From assembly GCA_963920705.1 (NCBI GenBank), contig OY987231.1, positions 5,263,424 to 5,327,423 of the forward strand: DNA of 64,000 nucleotides. Direction: 5' to 3'. Shown piece after piece: positions 21,300 to 35,012 of the stretch (position 1 is the stretch's first letter; each line of letters opens with the position of its first letter). The position numbers and the translations under genes are program-made. The notes below the pieces were generated by a model. The model was not told the origin of the DNA. It was given only the letters and a program-made list of their open reading frames with translations, and did no database searches. The stretch comes from Odiellus spinosus (lineage: Eukaryota > Arthropoda > Arachnida > Opiliones > Phalangiidae).

Positions 21300-21665
21300 T
21301 AGGTTAGACGTACATTCCCAAGGTTGGATGAAGGACCAATACTTCGTAATGGTTTGGCTGGGAGAGGTTAGGCTAGACGTCCATTCCCAAGGTTGGATGA
21401 ATGACGAATACTTCATAATGGCTTGGCTGGGTTATATTAGACGTCTATTCCCAAAGTTTGATGAAGGCGAATACTTCATAATAGTTTGGCTGGGTTATGT
21501 TAGTTTATGATAGACATCTATTCCAAAGATTGCATGAAGGACGAATACTTCGAAATAGTTTAACTGCGTTAGGTTATTTTAGGTTAGTCGTCCATTCCCA
21601 AGGTTGGATGAAGGACATACTAATATCTCGTATTGGGTTAGATTAGGCTAGACTCCATTCCAAAG
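21300..21665 (+). repeat. Degenerate tandem repeat, 64-74 bp unit, about five copies
   Basis: Unit landmarks are GACGTCCATTCCCAAGGTTG, GAATACTTCATAATGG and GGCTGGGTTAGGTTAG. It contains TTAGG-like words but no pure telomeric run. Confidence 0.85.
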
Positions 21666-23949
21666 GTAGGATCTGGGACTACAGAAAAGCTCCCAGCTCT
21701 AAACTAAAACAGCACTTTTGAACAGCTGTTTTTTTTTGTGGAAACTACGGCCGCTGATTACAGAACTGCTCTTCTGGGAACTACTGTTATAGAGTACACC
21801 CATTGCCGATATTCCATTTCCGAAACGCGGTTTCACTAATTACCGGTTTTGGCGCGAAAATATGAGTGGAATATCGAGTTTCAAATAGTCGCGCCTATCG
21901 AAGCGGAAACGTAGGGAACTTCTAGCAGTTGGAGAGCGAAATAATATTGGCATATAAAGTGTATATGAGCCTGATATATCGATAGTAGTGTGTCATGACG
22001 TCACTGTTAGAGTTAATTCCCAGCTGGGTTTATATAGTAAAGCCTCTGTACCCCCCCCCCCCCCCCCCGAAGCGTCTCTTTAAGGCTCTACATATTTCTT
22101 ACTCAATCTCCGGCCGTCATAAATTCTTTGATCGGTTGAGCTTCGGTTTAAAGACATTGACATTGACGCCCGTGTCAAAAACCTTTATTGGTTTTAACTC
22201 GCCGCGATATTTCCGTTTGAAGGGTTAATCCGAGTCTCGCACGCCCAAACCCAGCAAGCCCTTCCCATTGATATAAGCGCTCTTAGACATATATAGTAAT
22301 CGACTTCCATCTCCTTTCCTTCGTCAAAACTCAAATGAATGTCGAATTAGAGTAAAACTGTTTTTCCCAATGAGGTATAATGATAGGTTTTCACAGATAA
22401 GCCAATTTCGAGTGCATTTATTTTTGTTTAATTTTTTTTTTTCGTGGATGGAAAAGTGCAAAAGTTTGCTATTGAATTCGCTGTATATACGACTCTGACT
22501 GCGCACTGGGTCGGCACTCTCGCAGGGTGACCTATTTTATAATTTTTCCTATATTTTCGATGTGTTCTTATAATTCCGACCTTGTATTTTCCATTTTTTC
22601 AGTATTTTTTTTCGTATTTGCGGGTTTCCACCGCATGTTTTAATATGTAGGCGGCGCTTAAAACCTACAAAAATGAAATGAATATTTTTAATAGAGATGA
22701 TGCTCAAGAACTACAAAATGAAATAAATATTTTTAGGATAGATATTGCGCTGGGAACTGGGGTTAAAGTGTCATAGTCATCTTCGCTGTGTTCAATTTTA
22801 AAATGAGAAATAAGGCAGTTTTCACCCTTTAAAAACCATGGGTTTTATATATAACTTCATATATGAAAGATATATTATCATTTAATTTCTTTCATAAAAA
22901 AATTACCACTGTAATAGTAATTTACGTTTTTCTCTGGAAAATTACTTTGATTTAGAAATTATTTTGAATTTTTTTTTAAAGAGGTCAAAGTTCAACCTAT
23001 AATTGTCTATTAAGTCTACTTATCAATAGCTATTCGTGTTTGGCGTCGTTAACGACTTGTTAATATAATTTTTCTTGTCCGAGTGATCTATCAATGCAAA
23101 CTCAAAATGGCCGAGCGTATCATGAAAAGTATACATTTTTTACGAATGTATGTGGTTGTTTAGTCAGAATTAAGAATTTTGTAGCGTTTGAATGTGGATT
23201 TTGGCATTTAAAATCATAGAAATTCAAATACATATCATTTTGCGAATATCAGGAAATAACCGTAATTTTAGAACTTTACTGTAAACGTAGCTTTCCATTT
23301 TGGCTAGAATATAGAAATTGGGCGTAAAGCGGGCGTCTCCCTGCACTCCATTTTTGATGTAAACTCTTGTTGGATAGAAATTGACGCAAAGAGATAAGCT
23401 GGGCGGATTGATACCCCGTGTTAAACTTCGTAAGCGAAAAAGTAGTTTTTTTTTTATAAGGACAGCCCTATGGAATACCAGTATAGCGTTAGATATACAT
23501 TCTAGTATTTTTGTTCCGCGACAGTTGGCTTTCCCTAGCTCCGTTCGCTGAGGGGACTTCAGTCTTATATAGTTAAATACGCAAAAATCCCATTAGCGGC
23601 CTCGTGTTTTCGAGAAAGTATAGGGTTCCGATGAAAAGATCTTCCCTTTTAAAAAGAGTCGTTGAGAATTTAAGGCCCGATAAACACCGAGCCGGTTATT
23701 TCATCGAAGAACGAAAAGCTCCCTTAAATTCACAATCCTGCGGTTACTGAGATTTCAAAATAGAACGAACCACGGCGAAAACAGGATGGCGTTGTTTAAC
23801 CAAATAAAGCTCGACCCCAACTAAGAACATTCGATTTCAGAAAGAGAAAAAATTTCACACCTTCTCGAGTCTTAACCCGCCCGAACCAAAATGGTGGAGA
23901 TATAGAAATTAGATTCTGACTGCGGGTTAATATGAAACCGCTTTCTTAA
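21666..23949. other. Long stretch without a recognised gene
   Basis: Contains a C run at about 22050-22068 and a short direct duplication of the AAATGAATATTTTTA segment at about 22670-22735. Otherwise nothing recognised. Confidence 0.5.
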
Positions 23950-24373
23950 GGGGAGAATGCAACCTAATAACAAGTGATTTTTTATTGGTTCCTTATCGTT
24001 TAAATAGGTCTGATCCACCAATAAAAAGTTTACAAAACAAATATTAAACTAGAAATAAATTTAAAACTTACCCAGAAAATAGGCTTAGCGGGATTCGTGG
24101 AGATCCTGAATTGCCTCCGTGTAAGGTCTAGCGACCAATGAGCAAAGGCCCGTCGTTCACGTGAGACCTCCACGAGACTTACTATCACATTCGATTGGTT
24201 GATAGACCTTACATGCGAGTAAATCAGGATATCCATGAATTCCCCTAAGCCTATTTTGATGGTAAGTTTTAAATTTAATTCTAGTTTAATATTTGTTCGT
24301 AAATTTTTTCAGTAGTGGATTTGGCAACAAAGAGGAATCGATAAAAAAATCACTTGTTAGTTGCATTCTCCTT
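23950..24373. mobile_element. Family C foldback element (424 bp)
   Basis: TTAA at 23946-23949 and 24374-24377. Left end GGGGAGAATGCAACCTAA and an inverse right end. Long palindromic arms as in the 11448 copy. Confidence 0.88.
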
Positions 24374-24520
24374 TTAAAAACAAGTTCGCCTGTAATAACT
24401 TATCGCCCCAATATTAGCACCCCTCGGGCCTACCCGCAATGTACTCCTAAACCTAAGGAGTGTCCCTTTAAATTCCGCTTAATGGAAAGACTCTACAGTC
24501 TGCTATGAACTTATTTCTAA

Positions 24521-25081
24521 AGCCTCGTTCATATTTGAGGGCAAAATCGCTGTTTTCCAATTATCCCTGGTTCACACGTGCTGACAAGACGGTTCGCCAA
24601 GGCTTAGTTGTTATTTTAAAACAATACCAGAATTTAAAATATATAAATAATTATCTTATTAGTTAATCGTGTTTGCAACTCGTTGCTTAATTATTTTTGA
24701 CAGAAATTATAATATTAATCGCGTTATTTTAAGATTTGTCTCGTTATTTTCTTTGCTGTTTGAACTGCGAAGTACTTGACCGCATATTTCCTTCCCGAAC
24801 TAACACGACACATTGGTTTCATAACCAGTTATAGAAATCGTATTGCATTTAGGTCTATACATAGTTTTCACTGGTGGTAATAAATGCCGTTCCCCCAGTG
24901 TTTCCAACCACTTGCGAGCGCAAACTGAAGCAGAGAGAAAGGCTAGCAGTTCAGTTTTGTAACTAAATTGATCTGAATTGCGCCCACAATCTCATAGAAA
25001 TCATGCAATGAAAGGAAAGCTGGGAAAGATGTGTGTAACTTTCTTTTGCCCCTTTATCGAAAACTATGTATGAACGAGGCT
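24521..25081 (+). mobile_element. Family T element (561 bp), TAA target duplication
   Basis: Left end AGCCTCGTTCATATTTG, right end inverse of AGCCTCGTTCATACATAG. TAA at 24518-24520 and 25082-25084. The interior is shared, inverted, with 33918-34292. The ends resemble those of families A and B. Confidence 0.82.
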
Positions 25082-25540
25082 TAAGAAACGCGAGACTAAG
25101 GGAGAAGATGAAGTGAGGTGTGCGGGAGGACCTGGGATCTCGACAATATACAGCCGGAATTCCCAGTGTCGTCAATTAATGGCGTTTTTCTTTGGACTGC
25201 TCCAGGAGAATTCTAAAATGCATCGCGTCTATGGCTTTTGGAGATAACTGATGTGAGCAATAGGGAACAGTTATTTCGCGAGTTTATGCAAAGGCCTTTA
25301 TGGTATGTCGCCACGTCAACAAAATTCCCGACGCTTCCTCGCAAATCGTGTTTAAGGAGAGGGGTAACGCTAACACGCGGCAAATTCGTTCCCATCAGGT
25401 TACGTCTCTATCAATAGGAAATGGTTTTAGGACAGTTATAAGTATACGACGGCTTGTTGAAGTAACTGGTTTCAATATTTCATTACCTCTTTACGTGCGT
25501 AGTTCCTTTCAAAATAAAAGCTCCCGCCTTTACGCTATAC
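25082..25540. other. Nothing recognised
   Basis: Overlapping short frames on both strands but no family resemblance. Confidence 0.45.
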
Positions 25541-25873
25541 CAGAAGCCGATGAAACCCTCCTTTGAAGTCTACTACTCTAATGTTCCATATAGCGCTCCT
25601 CTCGGTTTGGGTAAAATTAACAATTTTACGAGATCGGAGGGGTCCTATTTCATACCCCCTGTCTACGGAAAATTGGAAATTCTCTCCACAAACGACGACG
25701 TTTTTGTGACGAACTCCAAGGCTGCTAGAGATATTCACTCGACGAACTCCCGCTCCGAAAACATCTACCGTTAGGAGGCGTACGAATCGCGCTTTTTGAA
25801 ACTAACCCATACAGAGAGGGGTAGACAAGACCCGGGAGTAATAGACTTCAAAGGAGGGTTTCATCGGCTTCTG
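25541..25873. mobile_element. Family F transposon with perfect 7-bp target duplication
   Basis: Inverted ends of about 32 bp beginning CAGAAGCCGATGAAACCC. GCTATAC at 25534-25540 is repeated at 25874-25880. 333 bp, non-autonomous. Homologous to 44643-44937. Confidence 0.92.
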
Positions 25874-25880
25874 GCTATAC

Positions 25881-26307
25881 AAATTAAGGCCCCCTGGTCG
25901 TCTGACATTTTAAATTTAAAAATTATCCAGTTGTTGGATTCAACGGGAGTTTTCATTTCAGCGTTTACGAAATCGATATATTCTTAATTCTGACCTCATG
26001 TACTGTATAGTTAGGAGGCGCCTATATAATGTAAGACGTGTTGAATACTTCTGTCCCGTCTCTGGGGAATTCGTCGTAACATTTTCGAACAACGTTTTAA
26101 AATGTAATGTTAATAATGTCTTATTTTATAATGAACTATATCTCACCCGCTTTGGGAATCGGTGTTTACGAGAACCCATTAACTACAACTAAATTAAACA
26201 GGAACTTTTCGTGATTTTGAGAATAATTAGGCTTCGCGCCCGCAGTTACGGCTCGGATTCAGTATCATCGCATCGGGTCTCGAGTGAAAACGCCAGGGAG
26301 AAAAAAA
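25881..26307. other. Nothing recognised
   Basis: No repeat end or exon identified. Confidence 0.45.
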
Positions 26308-26826
26308 TAGAGGTCGGAATCAGATAATGAATAACTTAGGATATCAATTGATAACTAGGCTTTTTTTCAAATATTTTAATCTCGGATAAATAGTTTGTTA
26401 ATTAAAAACCACAAATTATATAAACAGACGCGTATCAAATGAATACGAGTTATCCGGAGATATTTTAAGCGTGAATAATAAACGAATTACGCGTTAATTC
26501 AAACGGATAATACGAAGATGAAAATATGACGTTTCTCGAAATCCGTGAAGAATGAAATAAAATAATTAAATTTTAATATCTTGAAGATATCAATTTAGGT
26601 TAAAATCCGCGAAGAAACTCGAGTTTCAAATTGTTCTTATCGGCGAATGAATAACTCCTATAACGTATCAATTTCCTAAAACAATGAGTACGAATAAAAG
26701 GTTTGCCTTTACATTCGGGTATACGTTAACTCGAATAAGAAATGGATATGTTTTTCGCGAACGGATAATATCTGATTGACATTCACGATGGTCTTATTCA
26801 ATTAACAAAAGTTCTATGAATTCGCT
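26308..26826 (+). repeat. Dispersed repeat E, copy 2
   Basis: Matches 3762-4295 over most of its length, including ACAGACGCGTATCAAATG and CTGATTGACATTCACGATGG. Confidence 0.82.
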
Positions 26827-27470
26827 GTGACACGTCGCGTAAAAATAATATCTCGATTGAATTAGTGGCTGGACTTTAAGTGTAAACGCGTGTTTATGAT
26901 TTTCGTCTCGCAGTCAGAAACGCTGAAAAGAAAAAAAAAGCTAATACACGAAAGAAAAAAATAGCGAAGGCGGCAGGAAGGAAATGAGAAAAAGTTTTCG
27001 TTTAGGAGTTTCAGGTGATGTTGTCAGCGGAAAGCGAGTCACCAGGGAGCCGAGGAGCCAGAAAACGTTGAAAAGAAGCTCTTACAATCCGGGTGAGCGA
27101 TTCGAGAGTGCTTCAGCCCGACACAAAACTCTTTTTCCGGATGAAGGACCCCGCGAGCCACTAGAAATACACAAACGTGGTCCCACCCTCACCCCCACAG
27201 GCCACTCCATCTTTCAAAGAAATTCCAACAATGAAGAACATTTCGCCTCTTAAACCCTGTGACAACGTTTATTTAACATCTCGCTGCGAGACGCGCTACG
27301 CAAATAATGAAGCTTTAATAGTTACGACAATTCAATTAACTATTATTTGCGCCGTTTGCTAGAAATAATTGAGCTTAAAAATTTATCCCTCTGTCTAAAA
27401 CATTCGATTAATTTGGGCCGATTGAAACCAATCGGTAAAAAAAAAGAAATCGATTAAACGTAATCATTGG
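26827..27470. other. Nothing recognised
   Basis: An 89-codon plus-strand frame at 26984-27253 has an ATG start but no recognised domain. Confidence 0.4.
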
Positions 27471-28095
27471 AACAATAAATTCGGTCAAACAAATCCATTG
27501 AAGCAAGAAATTCGATCAAACGAAATCATTGGGTCAAGAAATTCGATCAAACGAAATCATTGGGTCAAGAAATTCGATCAAACGAAATCATTGGGTCAAG
27601 AAATTCGATCAAAATAAAGTATTGGGTCAATAAAGTCGATCAAACTAAACCATTGGATGAATAAATTCGATCAATCGAAACCATTGGATAAATAAATTCG
27701 ATCAAACGAAACCATTGGATGAATAAATTCGATCAAACGAAATAATTGTATCAATTCGATCAAACAAAATCATTGTATCAATTCGATCAAACAAAATCAT
27801 TGTATCAATTAATGCGATTAAACGAAATCATTATGTCAATTCGATCAATCGAAATCATTATGTCAATTCGATCAATCGAAATCATTATGTCAATTCGATC
27901 AATCGAAATCATTATGTCAATTCGATCAATCGAAATCATTATGTCAATTCGATCAATCGAAATCATTGGATGAATAAATTCGAACAAACGAAACCATTGG
28001 ATGAATAAATTCGATCAAACGAATTCATTGGATGAATAAATCCGATCAAACGAAAGAATTGGTTGAATAAATTCGATCAAACGAAACCAAAATCA
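27471..28095 (+). repeat. Tandem repeat, about 31-33 bp with a 27-bp core
   Basis: Unit AATTCGATCAAACGAAATCA plus TTGGGTCAAG or TTGGATGAATA. The central block (about 27830-27965) is a homogeneous 27-bp form (ATTATGTCAATTCGATCAAT). It is coding-open on both strands only through periodicity. Confidence 0.9.
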
Positions 28096-30689
28096 ATAAT
28101 AAAAAAAATGAAGAAATGAAACTTATCATTCGATGACGCGCGCGACGAAATTCGATCAAAGAATCCCCAGGCCCTTAAAATTAGAATGTTTATATACGGA
28201 GAAAACGTAAGGAAGAAAGAAAATATTTGAATATATTCGAGATATCATGGTAATTTCGCTGAAAAGGCCTCGTAAAAACAATGGTACGCTCTGTAACTGC
28301 GAGAAATGTATCGGTACGTACGTTGTAGGGCCGGTTCACCACGCACTCTTTTTCTCCGAAACGCTGCTTATTATTCCCCTTTCGATCGTATAAACGACTA
28401 AAACATTAAACGAAAGAAGAAATTGGTTTCGGTTCTTTTGCAAGTTCCTTTTCTCATCGCCTCCTTGCAGCAGCCAAGTCGCATCCGCCCGCCTTATTAT
28501 TCCTTTTTTCCCTGTAGCGGATTTATATAGCTCCAGATCCGAAACTCCTAGCAATAAGAATTTTAACGTTTCCGCTATTCCTTCCGATTCTTCGCGAGTT
28601 CTAGCTCGGTGCTATAGAAGGAAATATCTACGATTGTTCGTGTTGTAGACTGCAATGGCATAGTGTTAATGTTCCAATTGCGCAGTTCCTATAAACCCAT
28701 TTGCACTTGCGCAGTTTTTTAGTTCCGCAAATTTCATTTTAGTTAGGTTAGTGCCTACAAATAAATTAATGGGACACTGCGCAAATGGAACACGGCACAA
28801 ATGGGAAACTGCGCATGTGAGCCCAAATCGCCATAGTGACGGGGTCATTGTCTCGTGGCCAATGGCATATTGATGGTCAGCAGACCCCCGGTTGCGTGGA
28901 AAGACTTTCATGGGGCTCTTCATTACCACATCTTGTGCTGAGGCTTTGATGGGCACGAATCGGGCAGGAAGAAGGCTTTGATGGGACTCATGACCACAGA
29001 TGGCGCTTGAAACGATTCCGAGCGTTATAAATATCGGCTAGATTTTATCGATGATTAAAATCGGTTGGAAGTTGGAACGTAGCAGAAGAAAATAGAGGAA
29101 GTGGATTGCTTGGCCTTAATCGCGAGGCGTCCCGTTTCGTTTTTTTCGCGCCATTTGCTACCCCTGGGGGTAGAGACAGACTGGGATTTTATCGCGCATT
29201 AACACGCGAGTGACGTAACATATAAGGGGCTACGCCGCTTCGCGTCTTCCAATCTTCGACTCTGCCGAGGTGTAAATCGGCTGGCAAGTAGTGATTAATT
29301 AATCTTATTATTTTATTCGGTTTCATTATTAAATAAAAACTTACTATGAATTTCTACTTTGAAAATGAATTTGTCAGAGATTTTGAACCCTGATAGGGAA
29401 GATTACAAAGCAACATAAGACCTAAAGAGCAGACGACAGAACTATACCTGCCGGTCAAAGTTAAAGATTGTTTCCACAACACGCTACATGGTGGCGCCTT
29501 CCCTTAAAAATATTCCGAGAGAGGATTTTTTTAAGCTTTGTCCCGATTGGCTAGATTCAAATTCTAGGGGTGGAGGGTGATATGACTATTGTTACGCTGG
29601 GGTAAGGGACGACTTGTATGGCTCAAAGGTACAGTAACCCACTTCCTCCATTTTCTTCTGAACGTAGCTATATTAGAGAAGTCAATGTGATGTTATCAAA
29701 AGAAACGCAAAATCGAGTGTAAAACCGTTGTCTATAAGGCGTTACCCATCTTGTTAAAGGTTAAACAAAAACCTTAAAGACGAAATAAAATGAGAGTCGA
29801 TTTCAGCGCACATTGTGGGTATTGCGGGGCGGCCACCTCTAGGGGGAAATTGATATCTTCGGTCTGAATTTAATGACAATGACCGGCTGTAGGCCATTTA
29901 CGGGAAACGCGTGCAAATTACGTATTCCATTCTTCTATCCACCAGAAGAAGGAGTTTTACGGCTCCAAGGTGATGGGGGATCCTTCTTAATAGGGTGTTC
30001 GTTTTATTAGACGTATAAAAAAGCCGTCCGTGTCTTACTTCCCTCCTGCAGCACCAAGCCACGACCATCTTGCCCATCATGCCCGCGTCATAAATTCGAG
30101 CCACTACCCTTTAGGCACGTAAAACAAACTAGGCCTAGCGGCGGGGTGGGAGGTGGTTATATTAATATATTCCGGCTTCGTTTATTTCCCTTCATCGTGC
30201 CCATTTCCCTCTGGGAAACGAATGAAGACCCGCGGAGAAGCTATCCACCTTCCGGCGAAAGCGTCACGCTTTAATATCATTGCCCGCTCGCTCGCTATAC
30301 GACGATTCCAGTGAATTTGACCTAATGAGAAAATTTCTGGCGGATTGATTGGCGATGTTAACCTTCGTCGACAAGGAAATAGTTCCCTCGAAGAATGTAA
30401 TATGCCCCTCCCCCCCGAAATCTCCCACGCCCCTGCATGCATTCCACTATTCCAAACTAAAAAGAAGCGTAATCCTTTCGTAGTTTTATTGCCCAATTTT
30501 CCGGCGTATCTTTTTCCTCGCCGTCGCGGTAATGACTCGGCTCACTCTTCCTCGAGCGAAATATGTTGGGTGGCTCAGGATTCTCAATCTATAAAATATT
30601 TACAGAGTTTTAGTATATATTCAGGAGTTGATTACTCTCGGAGTAGCATACGATAAACTTGCATGACAGGCGTGTACACACAGAAAAAA
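28096..30689. other. Long stretch without a recognised gene
   Basis: Short frames at 28666-28956 (minus), 30182-30496 (minus) and 30345-30656 (plus) show no domain. A TGCGCAGTT/AACTGCGCA inverted motif recurs at 28680-28820. Confidence 0.45.
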
Positions 30690-31000
30690 AACGTTTCTAT
30701 GAAGTCTAAACACCTTTTAAACCTAAATACTCGAGGTTAAACAAGTTTTTGATCTAAACACTCAAGGTTAATCAAGTTTTTGATCTAAACACTCAAGGTT
30801 AATCAAGTTTTATATCTAAATAATCAAGGTTAATCAAAGTTTTAATCTAAATACTCAAGGTTAAGCAAGTTTTTGATCTAAATTCTCACGGTTAAGCAAG
30901 TTTTTGATCTAAACACTCAAGGTTAAACAATTTTTTGATGTAAACACTCTAGGTTAAACAAGTTTTAAACAAAGAGGGTGCAAACTAATTAAGTTTTAAA
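30690..31000 (+). repeat. Tandem repeat, about 31-bp unit, about nine copies
   Basis: Unit GGTTAAACAAGTTTTTGATC plus TAAACACTCAA, moderately diverged. Confidence 0.88.
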
Positions 31001-31221
31001 GCTAAACGGATTTCTATGGGCGAGGTCAACGGCTCTCTCGAGTTTACATTGCAGGATTCATAATTTGAAATTATCCACAGAAAGTCTATGATAAATAAAA
31101 TGTAATCGAAATATTTAACTGATTATTATTAATAATTATCTGATTAACCAAATACTTGTGCAGGATTATCTTGTCCAAACCCCGATGTAACCCATGTATT
31201 AATTAAAAAATGAGTCCTTGA

Positions 31222-31967
31222 AGGGAAAATTGGAGTTAAAATGGTACAGTTTTTGAATTTATTTTCGGAATCATCATGCCAAAAAAATCGGAGAATTTTC
31301 AAAACAATTATTCTACACGTTTTTGGTGTTTAAATTTATTTCTAAAGTTAAAAAAGTTAGGAAACCAAAATAGTACCTCCCCGACAACCACGTGATCTAA
31401 CCTAAACTTACCTAAAATATTAGGGTTATAGAGGAAGACGAATATTGGAACTGCACGTGTGGGGTTGGCTGAAACATAGTTGGTTACTTATGGTTGCTTC
31501 CATCCCACAGAGTTCCCTCCCGTGCGGGACTAGACAATGTAGGGTATCTACGGGGAGTAAATTCGAATTACATGAAAGGTCACGTCATATCCGGCTACAC
31601 CGGAAGTCATTTCGGATGGACACACGCACACGGATACGACCGGTGTAAAATCTCCCCTTGTTCAGTCGGGGAGACAGAAATTAATTTGGGCCAATCATAT
31701 TGCTACAGACTTCAACAACGCTTATAATGTCCTAAAATTAAGAGAATGGCGTTTGACGTCCAAGATCTTGGTTATCAAGCGCTGGAATATTCTTTTAATG
31801 TTAGAACACAAAAAGCGCTTTTGAAGGCTGAAATAATATAATTGGCCCGAATTTATATTTTATTCAAATTTTACCTAACTTTTTAAATTAATTTAAACAC
31901 AAAAAAGTGTCTAAAAATTATGGAAATAAATTCAAACGCTGTTCTATTTTTAGCCCCAAGTTTCCCT
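31222..31967 (+). mobile_element. Family H element with an unidentified insertion
   Basis: TTGA at 31218-31221, end AGGGAAAATTGGAG, right end CAAGTTTCCCT followed by TTAA. About 31365-31680 is foreign to H and has no clear ends. Confidence 0.8.
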
Positions 31968-33082
31968 TTAAACTCCGCGGAAAAGAATGGAAATACGTCT
32001 CTGTCAACTTAATTCGCTCTGGCAATGATTTCCGAGATTTTTATCTTTAAGATGAACCGTTTTGTTTTTCTTCTCCGTTTCAGGGTTCTTTATTTTGAGA
32101 TCTGACCCGAGTCTTAATTAAGCGAGTCGCTTCCTCTTTTTTGAAATTTCGCTTAAGAAACTAATTAACAGTCTGACGTTAATTTTTTTTACGAGAAACG
32201 AAGGAACGGTACCCAATTTACGGAATTGTTTTTCACGTACATGAAACCAGAAGCGGATGATTACTCGAAGTATCTTAATTTCCGTCGAATCTACTTTTTA
32301 AAATCTTAATTTTTACGCCTATATCCTTTGGGGAAAAAATATCTTTGAGAGCCATCCTTAAGCCACTACAGGCTCAGTTTACTCGGATTCGAACACTGTA
32401 TAGCTTCGAAAATATCGAAGTGCTAATATTACACTGAACTTTCTAGACGTTTACGGGGGTGAAAATGTATTGACGGAAAACCACTCTCCCCTCTCTCTCG
32501 CGAAACGAAGGAGCGTGTCTCGCCCGGCCGTCGCGATTTCGAGTCTGATTTTCTCTAGAAAGAATATACTGGGCCTGGCCGCCTTTCTGTACAAATTTCG
32601 GAATACTTAAGGTGAAACCTTGGACCGAGAAAATCGGACTCACTTCCTAGTCACCTGCAGTTTGTCGTCTTATATATACTTGAAGGATGATATACTTGTG
32701 GTCTCTGGTATATATCGTCCTCGCATACTTCGCAGCCAAAATTCGTACGATATTCGCTTTCTCACACTGCTCTAAATAGCACTAGAGAATCTTTTAGAAT
32801 TTGCTCCCACGTTCTGAGGTACATAAGTTATTGGTAAAGAGGAATCGCCTAGAATCATATTTTGTAATGTTTTTCGCGTTGATTTATCGTATCGTAGCGG
32901 CTAGATCCGCGAAGGTTTAGACTTAGTTATATTCTATAGTTGAAGAATATATATGATTTCTTTGTATTATATTACGTCTTAGAAATGGCGAAGACAACTC
33001 GCCTTTACGCTCGAAATACGGTGAATAATGATTCTTCGCTTGAGCCAATTACAAATAGTTTTCGTTTCGCAGTTTCTTATTC
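31968..33082. other. Nothing recognised
   Basis: No exon or repeat end identified. Confidence 0.45.
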
Positions 33083-33268
33083 GAGAATTTTCAAACAATT
33101 TTTAGACACGTTTTTGTGTGTTTAAATTAATTTCGTAAGTTTGGTAAAGTTTGAATTATAAAAGAATAAATTCGGGCCAATCATATTGTTTCAGTCTTCA
33201 ACGGCGCTTGTAATGTCCTAACATTAATAGGTCTGAGTTTGATGAGCAAGACCTTGGGCGTCAATCGC
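33083..33268 (+). mobile_element. Family H fragment
   Basis: GAGAATTTTCAAACAATTTT to CTTGTAATGTCCTAACATTA, matching the left half of H. Confidence 0.75.
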
Positions 33269-33917
33269 GCGCGTAGAACTGTATAAATATCAATAAGGAG
33301 AGTTTTAACAGTCCTGATCTCGTAACGTCACGCCCTTCTATCTCTTACCTCGGTGTCAAAAAAGGTTTCAAATACTCTAGTGTGAACGCCCGGCTTATAT
33401 AAAGCGCTATTGAGATCCTTTTATCTCTTTGTGATAAATCATATTTAACGGATCGGATAACGAGAAGATATAACGAGGAGTTGGCAACGTCAACATTCGA
33501 TACTTTGTAACTCTATATATGTACAGCAGCCTTTCGTGCCATTTCTCGTATTTTTGTGAGGATACCTTTTTAAATAAACCTGCCGCGAGGCTATGTTGGA
33601 AAACGCCAATCGACGGATACCCGTTTATTTAGTTGGGTTTACTTTATCGGTTCTCTTCACTCCTTTCGTTTACTTAGCCACGGCAACAAAGGGTTTGTTG
33701 ATACCTCGACACGTGGACCCTCCTACAAAATAGAGCTTAGAGAATTACCCAACCTTAAAGGAAGGATGAAGATGAAAAGTGGTCTCTTTTTATACATTCT
33801 TACAACCACTAAAATGTTTGCGTCTCTGAACTGCGTAATTCCTCCTACCAGTCATTTGACAGAAGAAATTCCCCGCGACACGCGTTGTGGCACGCTCTTT
33901 GACTCGCGCTTCGATTT
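33269..33917. other. Mostly unassigned; B-end fragment
   Basis: GGTTTCAAATACTCTAGTGT plus GAACGCCCGGCT at about 33363-33395 is the right end of a B element. Confidence 0.5.
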
Positions 33918-34292
33918 GGTTATGAAACCCATGTGAGTAATCAGTTCGTGTTGTTTCTGGAAGCTATTTGCGGGTCAAGTCGTTTCGCGGCTCAAACCAC
34001 CAAGAAAATAATAAGACCTGGAGATGCTTATTTGCTGACAAATCTTAAATTAAAAGATTAAAGTTATAATTTATGTCAAAAAGAATTAAGCAACGAGTTA
34101 CGAACACGGATTATCTAATTAAGTTCGGATATTTATTTATAATTTTTAAATGGGAATGTTCTGAAACGACACTAAGCCTTGGCTATGGACGAACCGGGGC
34201 AAACCGTCTTGTCAGCGTGTGAACCTGGGTCAAATTGAAAACGCCTACTACCGGTTTCGCAACCGATTTTCCCCTCAAGAATGAACGAGGCT
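33918..34292 (-). mobile_element. Family T element, truncated
   Basis: Inverse of the first part of 24521-25081 (AAGACGGTTTGCC, GGTTCACACGCTGACAAG), ending at AACGAGGCT followed by TAA. The other end is missing. Confidence 0.75.
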
Positions 34293-34799
34293 TAAGCCTG
34301 CTTTTTATAGAATCTCCAAATATGATTTTTTTCCTCAATTCAGCGACACTATTTTAATTCGTTTACTTTTCCTATTTTTAGTGTTTGATTCTCCTCTTTA
34401 AATAGGGCTTTAACCTCTTGTTAGATATCGCGCGACCGCTAGCATAGATGAAGTAGGATTAAGTTATTTTCGCTACCCATTTCTTCTTAATCGCTGGAAA
34501 CGACGAACCTTTAGTGTTTACTCATTTTCTGATAATTAACACATATATATAGATATATATATATACTGGACAAATTAATTAATACGGGACCAATATTAAT
34601 TTATATTAGTACTTGCTAACAATAAGAGCTTCACTCGGTTCAGTGTCATTACGAGTTTGGATCGACGACGCGAATATTGGAAATGGAATTGAAAACTATC
34701 ACATAAACCTATCAATATTTGCTATCATAAAAGAGGAGGAGCTTACTTAGGGAATGTTGCATCGACGTCATCACTACGTCATAGCTTGTAAAACTCAGC
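34293..34799. other. Nothing recognised; short AT dinucleotide run
   Basis: TA-rich run at about 34545-34565. Confidence 0.45.
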
Positions 34800-35012
34800 G
34801 CTAGTGAGCACCGAGCATTTCTTAAGCTTATTTTTTTCTATATCCTTGTCAGTACTCAAGGTCAGGACTCTCCCGAGTGACTTCCGAGCCGGACCGTAGC
34901 GTTTTATGAAAACGGAAATAACTGCCCTGTATAACCTTAACGCCATGTGATTTCGTGACGTAGTTAGCAACATTCGAACAAGATCTCGCACCTACAAGTT
35001 CTTTTATAACAT
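34800..35012 (-). repeat. Dispersed repeat Q, copy 2
   Basis: Shares with 1608-1793 the GTTTTATGAAA(A/T)CGGAAATAAC and GTAGTTAGCAACATTCGAAC blocks. The minus-strand frame reads ELVGARSCSNVANYVTKSHG and then SYFRFHKTLR. Confidence 0.5.

Noticed and set aside
21300-21665. Interstitial telomere array
   Set aside because: TTAGG-like words occur but inside a 64-74 bp degenerate unit, not as a pure pentamer run.
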